Part shown: in pieces, positions 1 through 7,107 of the stretch
Position numbering within the stretch: the stretch's first letter is position 1
How the letters are laid out: every line of letters begins with the position of its first letter
Assembly: GCA_902796865.1 (NCBI GenBank)
Contig: CADBQZ010000098.1
Location: 1-15,947 of the forward strand
Length of the DNA: 15,947 nucleotides
Source of the DNA: an uncultured Ruminococcus sp.
Lineage (GTDB): Bacteria > Bacillota > Clostridia > Oscillospirales > Ruminococcaceae
Direction of reading: 5' to 3'
Translations under genes and position numbers: made by a program
Notes under the pieces: generated by a model
The model's input: the letters and a program-made list of their open reading frames with translations, nothing else
Database searches by the model: none
Told to the model about the DNA's origin: nothing

Positions 1-24
1 AATAAGTTTGCTTATTATCTGTAA
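1..24 (+). CDS. 3' end of an upstream gene, probably the ABC-2 export permease (partial)
   Basis: Frame 1 is open from the window edge and reads NKFAYYL before a TAA at 22-24. Only seven residues are visible. Wzm/TagG-type polysaccharide export permeases often end in a similar short basic-aromatic tail, and their gene usually sits directly upstream of the ATPase gene, as here. The identity is inferred mainly from the neighbour. The stop lies a few bases before the SD of the next gene, which fits an operon. Confidence 0.4.
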   Translation, partial: NKFAYYL

Positions 25-39
25 TGGAGGAATGATCTG

Positions 40-777
40 TTGGTACTTGACGTTAAAAATATATCGGTAAAATATAAGCTGGGCGATTTCAGGGATATTG
101 GACTTAAAGAGTATTTTGTTAAAAAGATCACAAGAAGCTATGAAGCAAAAGAGTTCTGGGCAGTTAGGGGCGTAAATTTCCAGCTTGAAAAGGGAGATTT
201 TCTCGGTATAATCGGAACTAATGGTGCTGGAAAATCGACTCTTTTAAAAGTAATAAGCGGAGTGCTTTCGCCCGAAACAGGCTCAATAAAGACTGAAGGA
301 CAGATAACAGCGCTTCTTGAACTCGGTACAGGATTTGATGCTGAACTTACTATAAAAGAAAATATTTATATGAGAGGCGCTTTGCTTGGATATTCCGAAA
401 GCTTTATGAAAAATAAATTTTCTGAGATAATCGACTTTTCCGAGCTTGAAGAATTTCAGGGACTAAAGCTCAGACAGCTTTCGTCGGGTATGAAGTCGAG
501 ACTTGCATTTTCGATAGCAAGTCTTCTCGACCCGGAAATACTTATACTTGATGAAGTCCTTGCCGTAGGCGATGCGGGCTTCAGAAAAAAGAGTGAAGCT
601 AAGATGCTTGAAATAATAAACAGCGGTATCACCACGCTTTTTGTTTCACATTCACTTGTACAGGTCAAGAGACTTTGCAATAAAGTGCTTTGGTTAAACA
701 AGGGAAGACAGATGGCTTTTGGTGATACTAAAACAGTATGTGCACAATATGATGAATTTATAAAAAATAAAAAGTGA
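40..777 (+). CDS. Polysaccharide/teichoic acid ABC exporter, ATP-binding subunit (Wzt/TagH/KpsT type)
   Basis: This is the ATPase of an ABC-2 exporter that would move a finished, lipid-linked glycan across the cytoplasmic membrane. Visible motifs are Walker A GTNGAGKST (59-67), the family-typical LLELGTGFD stretch where the Q-loop normally lies (about 92-100), the LSSGM signature (147-151), Walker B plus D-loop ILILDEVLAVGD (about 167-178) and switch His204. The N-terminal lead-in EFWAVRGVNF is typical of the Wzt/TagH branch. At 245 aa it is the minimal ATPase. It lacks the C-terminal carbohydrate-binding domain seen in long Wzt proteins, so export probably does not depend on recognising a terminal sugar cap. 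The TTG start at 40 is chosen because GGAGG (26-30) sits 9 bases upstream and no in-frame ATG competes. The role is secure; the exported polymer is inferred from the following genes. Confidence 0.93.
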   Translation: MVLDVKNISVKYKLGDFRDIGLKEYFVKKITRSYEAKEFWAVRGVNFQLEKGDFLGIIGTNGAGKSTLLKVISGVLSPETGSIKTEGQITALLELGTGFDAELTIKENIYMRGALLGYSESFMKNKFSEIIDFSELEEFQGLKLRQLSSGMKSRLAFSIASLLDPEILILDEVLAVGDAGFRKKSEAKMLEIINSGITTLFVSHSLVQVKRLCNKVLWLNKGRQMAFGDTKTVCAQYDEFIKNKK

Positions 778-789
778 GGTATTGTAAAA

Positions 790-1899
790 ATGTATGATTA
801 TTTAGTAGTTGGAGCAGGCTTATACGGAGCAGTTTTTGCTCATGAGGCAAAGAAAAAAGGAAAGAAAGTACTCGTTATAGATAAAAGATCAAATATCGCA
901 GGTAATGTATATACCGAAACGATAGAGAATATCCACGTTCACAAATACGGCGCTCATATATTCCATACAAACAATAAAAGGGTATGGGATTATGTAAATG
1001 AGTTCGCAGTATTTAACCGTTTCACAAACAGTCCGGTTGCGAATTACAAGGGAGAGCTTTTCTCACTTCCTTTCAATATGTACACATTCAATAAAATGTG
1101 GGGTGTTGTGACTCCGGAAGAAGCAATGGAAAAGATAGAACAGCAGCGCAAGGAGATCACGGGCGAACCTAAAAATCTGGAGGAACAGGCAATATCTCTT
1201 GTCGGACGTGATATATATGAAAAGCTCATAAAGGGATATACAGAAAAGCAGTGGGGACGTGACTGCCGTGAGCTTCCGGCATTTATAATAAAGCGTCTTC
1301 CGGTAAGACTTACATTCGACAATAATTACTTCAATGCGCTCTATCAGGGCATACCTATGGGTGGATATACAAAGATGGTTGCAAATATGCTTGAAGGCAT
1401 AGAGGTAAGACTTGATACCGACTATCTTAAAAATAAGGAAGAGCTTGACAAGCTTGCAGATAAAGTTATATACACAGGCGCTATAGACGGATATTATGAT
1501 TACAAGCTCGGAACTTTGGAATACAGAAGTGTGCGCTTTGAAAATGAAACACTTGATATTCCGAACTTCCAGGGCAATGCAGCTGTGAATTATACAGACA
1601 GAGAAACACCATGGACAAGGATCATAGAGCACAAGTGGTTCGAGTTCGGAAAAGATGATAACGGAAACGATATACCGAAAACTATAATAAGCCGTGAATA
1701 TTCGTCTGAATGGAAGCCGGGCGATGAGCCTTATTACCCTGTAAATGACGAAAAGAACGGAAAGCTTTACGCCGAGTATAAGAAGCTTGCTGAAAAGGAA
1801 GAAAAGGTGATCTTCGGCGGAAGACTCGGAGAGTATAAATATTATGATATGGATGCTGTTATAGCAAGCGCTCTTGAAAAGTGCGATGAGATACTTTAA
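790..1899 (+). CDS. glf: UDP-galactopyranose mutase
   Basis: This is a cytoplasmic flavoenzyme that interconverts UDP-galactopyranose and UDP-galactofuranose using reduced FAD, supplying the Galf donor for the glycosyltransferases downstream. The 369-residue length is normal for bacterial Glf. The N-terminus carries the Rossmann FAD motif (VVGAGLYGAV, 6-15) and an acidic/basic strand end (VIDKR, 29-33). The family-specific HKYGAHIFHT stretch (51-60), YTEKQWG (150-156), RLPVRLTFDNNY (169-180) and GGRLGEYKYYDMD (343-355) are all intact. Arg173 and Arg277 (in PWTRIIEHK) match the two arginines known to bind the substrate pyrophosphate in characterised UGMs. A GAGGT (776-780) overlapping the stop of the ABC gene serves as SD, so translation is probably coupled. 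Nothing looks broken. Confidence 0.97.
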   Translation: MYDYLVVGAGLYGAVFAHEAKKKGKKVLVIDKRSNIAGNVYTETIENIHVHKYGAHIFHTNNKRVWDYVNEFAVFNRFTNSPVANYKGELFSLPFNMYTFNKMWGVVTPEEAMEKIEQQRKEITGEPKNLEEQAISLVGRDIYEKLIKGYTEKQWGRDCRELPAFIIKRLPVRLTFDNNYFNALYQGIPMGGYTKMVANMLEGIEVRLDTDYLKNKEELDKLADKVIYTGAIDGYYDYKLGTLEYRSVRFENETLDIPNFQGNAAVNYTDRETPWTRIIEHKWFEFGKDDNGNDIPKTIISREYSSEWKPGDEPYYPVNDEKNGKLYAEYKKLAEKEEKVIFGGRLGEYKYYDMDAVIASALEKCDEIL

Positions 1900-1952
1900 T
1901 ATCTATACAGCAATATTATATTTATCCTGATTTCTTTTAGCGGAGGTAAAAG

Positions 1953-3782
1953 ATGATACTACAGAATATAATTTTCCCCGGTATTGATACCTGTACTGAG
2001 GAGCTTATGTATTTCAGGGATTATTTGGAAAAGGGTAATTTTGAGTATTACTATGGACGTGAATATTTAAAATTCAAAAAAGGGTGCTGTATCAGTTTCG
2101 ATACCTATTTTAACAGCTTTTCTGCTGGTAAATGGTATAAATATACTGACATTAATACTGTCAAGCTTACACTCAGACTGTCCGGAAAATTCTGCATTAC
2201 GCTCATGAGAAAATACAGAGCGTTAGACGGCGAAACTATAATAGAAGTTATCGACAAGCAGTATGTTGATGAAAGCTTCCCTGGAAATGAATATGGTGAA
2301 TACACTTTTGAGTATGCCTCTGCTGAACCAAGCGGAATGTACTGCTTTGAGCTTAAAGCGTTAAGCGGCAATGCAAAAATGTACGGCGGCTATTACAGCT
2401 CAGACGTTCCGGAAAAAAACATAAAAAAAGTAAAAGTTGCAATAGATATATGCACATTCAAGCGTGAGAAATATATCTTGAAAAATATAGAAAAGCTCAA
2501 AAAGCGTTTTCTTGAGAATAAAGATTCATATCTTTATGATAAGCTTATGGTGTTTATATCAGATAATGCTCATACGCTTGATGCAGACAATATCGCAACA
2601 GACAAGGTAAGGATATTCAAAAACAAAAACGTCGGCGGTGCAGGAGGCTTTACAAGAGGTCTTATCGAGATAAAAGATGTAAAGGAAAAGGAAAAAATAA
2701 CTCATGTACTTGTAATGGACGATGACCTTACAATAGAACCGGAATCCATTTTCCGTACTGTTTCTATGCTGTCTATACTGAAAGATGAGTATAAAGATTC
2801 GTTTATCGGCGGTTCGATGATAAGACTTGACTGCCGTTACAGGCAGGTAGAATCGGGTGCTGCATGGAACTCAGGAGAGATAATCGCATTCAAGGCTAAT
2901 ATTGACCTGAGAACAGTAGAAAGCTGTCTTTATAACGAAGTTGAAGAGAGCGCACAGTATAACGCATGGTGGTACTGCGTATTTCCTGTCGGTGTTGTAT
3001 CGGATAAGAATCTTCCGATGCCTATTTTCATAAGAGGCGATGATATAGAATACGGACTTCGCAATATGAAGAATCTCATTCTTTTAAACGGTATTTGCGT
3101 ATGGCATGAGCCGTTTGAGAATAAATATTCATCGTTCCTTTTCTACTATATTTTAAGAAATCGTCTTATAGATAATTCAATACATAATATGCCGCTTTCA
3201 AAAGAAGAGGTCATAGCTCTTGTAAGAAGTCAGGTGCTTGATGAAGTAAGACTTTACAGATACAAGAATGCCGAGCTTCTTATGAAGGGAACAGAGGATT
3301 TCTTAAACGGTATCGAATGGCTCAAATCACAGGACGGTGAAAAGCTTCATAAGACTATCATGGCAGAGGGCTATAAGCTCAAACCTGTAGATGAGCTTGA
3401 AGAAAAGCTGCCGTTTATGCAAAAATTGTATGACAAGTCTGTCGGAACGCTTGCAGCGACAGGATTTAAGGCGAGACTTATAAATCACTTTACATTGAAT
3501 GGTCTTTACTTAAAGCCTGTAAAACAGTATAATATAGTGCCTGTGCTTGGCGTTCAGCAGTCTGCCGTATACAGATATGCGGTCGTAATGAATTATGACC
3601 GTCTTACTGGAAAAGCATTTGTCACAAAGCATGATAAAGCCGCTGCAAAGGCTTGCGTAAAAAGACTTAAAGCGCTTATAAAAAGGATCAAGTCTGATTA
3701 TGACAGGGCGGTTAAAGAATATAATGGCGGTTTTGAAGAGCTTTCAACGAGAGAGTTCTGGAATAAGTATTTGGGGATATAA
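1953..3782 (+). CDS. GlfT2-like galactofuranosyltransferase (GT2 family)
   Basis: This enzyme probably transfers Galf from UDP-Galf to a growing glycan on the inner membrane face. The three-part plan of mycobacterial GlfT2 is visible: an N-terminal beta-rich domain (about 1-155), a GT-A catalytic domain (about 160-400) and a helical C-terminal domain (about 405-609). Key blocks are NVGGAGGFTRG (226-236), the metal/UDP-binding DDD at 256-258, the acceptor-side WW at 339-340, the catalytic RGDD (361-364) and VWHEPF with His385. These match in order and spacing the known GlfT2 DDD, WW, DD and His motifs. Its 609 aa compares with about 637 for GlfT2. No membrane segment is evident. GGAGG (1942-1946) is 6 bases before the ATG. 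The 53-base gap from glf holds no convincing promoter. The acceptor and linkage cannot be read from sequence. Confidence 0.9.
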   Translation: MILQNIIFPGIDTCTEELMYFRDYLEKGNFEYYYGREYLKFKKGCCISFDTYFNSFSAGKWYKYTDINTVKLTLRLSGKFCITLMRKYRALDGETIIEVIDKQYVDESFPGNEYGEYTFEYASAEPSGMYCFELKALSGNAKMYGGYYSSDVPEKNIKKVKVAIDICTFKREKYILKNIEKLKKRFLENKDSYLYDKLMVFISDNAHTLDADNIATDKVRIFKNKNVGGAGGFTRGLIEIKDVKEKEKITHVLVMDDDLTIEPESIFRTVSMLSILKDEYKDSFIGGSMIRLDCRYRQVESGAAWNSGEIIAFKANIDLRTVESCLYNEVEESAQYNAWWYCVFPVGVVSDKNLPMPIFIRGDDIEYGLRNMKNLILLNGICVWHEPFENKYSSFLFYYILRNRLIDNSIHNMPLSKEEVIALVRSQVLDEVRLYRYKNAELLMKGTEDFLNGIEWLKSQDGEKLHKTIMAEGYKLKPVDELEEKLPFMQKLYDKSVGTLAATGFKARLINHFTLNGLYLKPVKQYNIVPVLGVQQSAVYRYAVVMNYDRLTGKAFVTKHDKAAAKACVKRLKALIKRIKSDYDRAVKEYNGGFEELSTREFWNKYLGI

Positions 3783-3819
3783 ATTTTTTTGAATGAAAAA
3801 GTAAAGGAAGGTTTATACT

Positions 3820-4926
3820 ATGGAGAACATGGAAAAATCCGCAGCTATATACAGCTTGTGGTTTGGCCTTGATTATGGAAGCATTCTTACAGCCTATTCA
3901 CTTTATAAGGCAGTAGAAAAAAGCGGCGTAAAACCTTATATGCTTCAGAAACACCCGAAACTCTGGACAGATCACTATGCACAAAGGGATAATATTGCCG
4001 GCAAGTTCATATACAAAAACTGTGATGTACTCGATGTATTTGACAGCGATGAAGACAAGGCAAAATATGAAAATGCAAAATATCATATCGTAGGTTCTGA
4101 TATAGTATGGAGCAAAGCAGTAGTCGGCGAACAGACGGGATGCTATTATTTCTGCGAGAATGCGCCTAAGGAAAGTACTAAGATAGCATACGGTTCTTCA
4201 TTCGGAAATAATTTTCCATATATTGAAAATGCTTTAAATGACCATTCGATGCTTCTTCATCAGTTTAATGGAGTATCTGTAAAAGACAGCGTTGATGCGG
4301 ATATTTTGAATGACCTTTTTAATATTGTTCCTGAATTTGTTCTTGACCCGGTATTTTTATGTGACAAACAGAATTTTATAGATGCAGCTGACACAGCACC
4401 TGCAAAAAATGCTGAAGATCAGGAGCATTTTATCTGGACATACGTTAAAAACGGAGATGAACGCAAAAGAGAACTTCTTTTAAGAGGCAATAATATCCTT
4501 ATGATAAAATACGCTTGCCCGCTTAGAAATTTCATTGATATAAACAGGTATCCGGAATCATTAAAGGCTATTGATCTTGAACCTGCGTTCCATATTCTTG
4601 CCGATGACTGGCTTTATTATCTTATCAACAGTGAGTTTGTGATAACAGACGATTATTATGGTATGTGTTTTGCACTTATTTTTGAAAAGCCTTTTGTTGC
4701 CATGGTAAGCAAGGATATGCCTGACCTTTCGAGATATATTTCGCTTTTGAGTATGCTTGGACTTGAAGAAAGGCTTGTGTACATGACAGACGATTTTCGT
4801 GACAAAGAATATCTTTTCAGGAAGCCTATAAGATATGACAGAGTAAATAAAAAGCTTGATGAATTAAAAAATAGTTCATATAGCTGGCTTAAAAGCAAAA
4901 TGGGCATAGATATTGGAGAGTTATAA
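3820..4926 (+). CDS. Divergent polysaccharide pyruvyl transferase family protein, possibly inactive
   Basis: Family members (CsaB, WcaK/AmsJ, Pvg1 type) move the enolpyruvyl group of PEP onto a sugar to form a pyruvate ketal. The fold is recognisable: FGLDYGSILTAYSLY (15-29) near the N-terminus, IVGSDIVW (90-97), KIAYGSSFG (121-129), VLDPVFL (174-180), and DDWLYYLINSEFVIT (262-276) leading to the C-terminal active-site region. The usual DSxHG block, intact in the paralogous domain at 7108-9801 as TDSCHG, here reads TDDYYG (276-281), so both the Ser and the His are lost. The usual Arg in the (S/T)RE block is Lys (SVKDS, 153-157). At 368 aa it is full length and undisrupted, so it is being maintained as a protein. 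It may act on a different substrate, or be a non-catalytic partner. AGGAAGG (3805-3811) supports the ATG at 3820. Its end nearly abuts the next gene. Confidence 0.82.
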   Translation: MENMEKSAAIYSLWFGLDYGSILTAYSLYKAVEKSGVKPYMLQKHPKLWTDHYAQRDNIAGKFIYKNCDVLDVFDSDEDKAKYENAKYHIVGSDIVWSKAVVGEQTGCYYFCENAPKESTKIAYGSSFGNNFPYIENALNDHSMLLHQFNGVSVKDSVDADILNDLFNIVPEFVLDPVFLCDKQNFIDAADTAPAKNAEDQEHFIWTYVKNGDERKRELLLRGNNILMIKYACPLRNFIDINRYPESLKAIDLEPAFHILADDWLYYLINSEFVITDDYYGMCFALIFEKPFVAMVSKDMPDLSRYISLLSMLGLEERLVYMTDDFRDKEYLFRKPIRYDRVNKKLDELKNSSYSWLKSKMGIDIGEL

Positions 4927-4927
4927 A

Positions 4928-7054
4928 ATGAAGATCAGAAAGTTTAAATTACAGAATCTTATTCTTTCATGTAGTTCACTGCATAAAGAAAATACTGATA
5001 TGATGTACAGAGGAGCAAGATATACTTATGACAAGGTGAAATCATACTACCGCTGGGAACCCGGAAATTTTGCTGAGTTTTTCACCTACTTCAATACTTT
5101 TGCGTTGAACAAGTGGACTAAGTATACTCACGTTGATAATGTATATTTACAGCTCAGATGCAAGGGAAAATTTAGAATAGCATTGTTTGCTCATTACAGA
5201 GTAGGTTCGGAAATATCAAAGGAAATGTATGATGTTTTAAAATTCGACCTTCCTGAGATGACCGATATACGTATACCTGTTCCTATGAATTCTAACGGTG
5301 AAGTCGTAGGATTTCAGTTTGAATCACTCGAACCTGAAAAATCTGATGATGAGGAAATAATAAAAATAGAGGAAAAGCTCGAACTTATTAAAGCCAATAA
5401 AAAGCGCAGTGCTCTTAAAAATAAAAGCAATAAAAATGCTGATGAAGAAGATGAAAATTTTGATGAACTGATAGAAGAATTAGAAGAGAAGCTTTCAGAA
5501 TGGCGTGAGCAGTCTGGTCTTTGTGTTGAATCAGGCGGCTGGTACACTGATATTGACGAAAGCTTGCTCAACGAAGTAAACATAGCTATCGCATCGACCA
5601 CATTCAAAAATGAAAAGTATATAAAGCGTAATATGGATCTTCTTGAAAAGAAGATATTCTACAGCGGTGAAGATGTAAGTGAACATATAAGGCTCGTTGT
5701 AATAGACAACGGAAGAACTCTTGATCCGGAAGAACATAACAGCGAATATATAACTGTTATACCGAATGAAAATGTCGGCGGCGCAGGCGGATTCACAAGA
5801 GGTATGCTCGAATCAATTGACCTTAAAGGCTTTGATACCACACACGTACTTCTTATGGACGACGACGTAACGATGATGCCGGAAAGCTTTATAAGAACAT
5901 ATTCGTTCCTTTCGCTTTTGAAAGATGAATATAAAGAACGCTTTTTGAGCGGTGCTATGCTTTATTTCGAGCATATGAATATCCAGCATGAGGACGTAGG
6001 ATTCATACATGAAGATGGTTCATACGGACCTAATAAAAAAGTCATGGATATGCACCGCTGGTCCAATGTATTTGAGAATGAAGAGGATATAAAGTTCCAT
6101 GAAAATTCATATGCCGGCTGGTGGTACTGCTGTATACCGGTATCAAAGATAAAGATGGATCATCTTCCTGTTCCGCTGTTTATCAGAGGCGATGACGTAG
6201 AATTTTCGATATCAAGCAAAGCCGAATTTTTAACGCTTGGCGGTATATGCGTATGGCATAAGGGATTTGCCAATAAATTCAATGCAAATCTTGAACTTTA
6301 TCTTGTTCATAGAAACAGCCTTATAATACAGGCTATGTGCGGCGTTGCGGAAGATATTGATTTTGCGGAAAGAATAGACAAGTTCTTTGTATCAAATATA
6401 TGCAGATATGCCTATAATAACTGTGAACTCCTGCTTGATGCTATAGAGGAGTACTGCAAGGGACCTGAATTTATGTTTACACCTCAGGGCGAACGCATAA
6501 TGAAGGAACACGCAAAGAAAAATGAAGTTTTAAAGCCAATACATCAAGTATATAATAAAACAATTGATTTTGATAGTGTGTATGATAAGAAAAAAGAATA
6601 TGAAATACTTGAGGAAGAGGAAATAATAAAGATAGGAAATATAAGAAAAAAGAAAAAAAGGAAAAAGAACGAAGAAAAAACTGAAGAGATAATACCTAAA
6701 TTAAATAATAAAGAATATGCTTATTATCTTAAAACATATAATGGTCAGACTCTTTCGGATAAGCAGTTTGAAAAGAAGATGAATCGTGATATAGCTATTA
6801 TAGCGTATGACTGGTACGATGCTCCGGAAAAGCAGTATATGGCAAAGGAGATACTTGCAGTAAATCCTGCCGAGAAGACTGCTGTAATAAGAAAGCGTGA
6901 TACAAAGCGCTTCAATGAGCTTATGGAAAGACGAAAGAGAGTTCTTAGCTACTATAATCAAAATAAAAAGAGTATAGCAGCTATGTATAAAGATGCTGCA
7001 TCAAAGCTGCTTTCGGATGGGTTCTGGAGAGAGTATTTGAATATGGACAAGTAA
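4928..7054 (+). CDS. Second GlfT2-like galactofuranosyltransferase with charged insertions
   Basis: This is a paralogue of the enzyme at 1953-3782 and presumably adds Galf in a different linkage or context. All core motifs are kept: NVGGAGGFTRG (282-292), DDD (311-313), WW (398-399), RGDD (420-423) and VWHKGF with His444. At 708 aa it is about 100 residues longer, mostly because of two insertions. A very charged, helix-forming stretch (about 137-197, rich in Glu, Lys and Asp) splits the N-terminal beta domain from the GT-A domain, and a Lys/Glu-rich linker (about 553-588, with KKKKRKK at 574-580) lies in the C-terminal domain. The ATG at 4928 is preferred over an in-frame TTG at 4913 because GGAGAG (4915-4920) sits 7 bases before it. 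That SD lies inside the end of the pyruvyl transferase gene, so the two are probably coupled. Confidence 0.88.
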   Translation: MKIRKFKLQNLILSCSSLHKENTDMMYRGARYTYDKVKSYYRWEPGNFAEFFTYFNTFALNKWTKYTHVDNVYLQLRCKGKFRIALFAHYRVGSEISKEMYDVLKFDLPEMTDIRIPVPMNSNGEVVGFQFESLEPEKSDDEEIIKIEEKLELIKANKKRSALKNKSNKNADEEDENFDELIEELEEKLSEWREQSGLCVESGGWYTDIDESLLNEVNIAIASTTFKNEKYIKRNMDLLEKKIFYSGEDVSEHIRLVVIDNGRTLDPEEHNSEYITVIPNENVGGAGGFTRGMLESIDLKGFDTTHVLLMDDDVTMMPESFIRTYSFLSLLKDEYKERFLSGAMLYFEHMNIQHEDVGFIHEDGSYGPNKKVMDMHRWSNVFENEEDIKFHENSYAGWWYCCIPVSKIKMDHLPVPLFIRGDDVEFSISSKAEFLTLGGICVWHKGFANKFNANLELYLVHRNSLIIQAMCGVAEDIDFAERIDKFFVSNICRYAYNNCELLLDAIEEYCKGPEFMFTPQGERIMKEHAKKNEVLKPIHQVYNKTIDFDSVYDKKKEYEILEEEEIIKIGNIRKKKKRKKNEEKTEEIIPKLNNKEYAYYLKTYNGQTLSDKQFEKKMNRDIAIIAYDWYDAPEKQYMAKEILAVNPAEKTAVIRKRDTKRFNELMERRKRVLSYYNQNKKSIAAMYKDAASKLLSDGFWREYLNMDK

Positions 7055-7107
7055 AATATCAGGACAGGATCTGGCTTTGAAAGATCATGTGTCAGAAGGA
7101 GTTGAAA

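Noticed and set aside
1063..1632. A 189-codon minus-strand frame opposite glf
   Set aside because: It is an antisense shadow of the highly conserved glf gene; its translation shows no coherent motifs.
1874..1900. TTGAAA ... TTTAAT as a promoter at the end of glf
   Set aside because: The spacer is only 15 bases, the match lies within AT-rich coding sequence and the genes look operonic.
3782..3791. T7 run after the first galactofuranosyltransferase as a terminator
   Set aside because: No stable stem precedes it, and the next gene begins within 40 bases in the same direction.
4913..4927. TTG at 4913 as start of the second galactofuranosyltransferase
   Set aside because: The GGAGAG at 4915-4920 overlaps it and is well placed for the ATG at 4928 instead.
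7087..7107. Upstream in-frame ATG as start of the pyruvyl transferase fusion
   Set aside because: It has no SD of its own, and the clear AGGAG (7097-7101) would lie inside the gene; ATG 7108 fits that SD.
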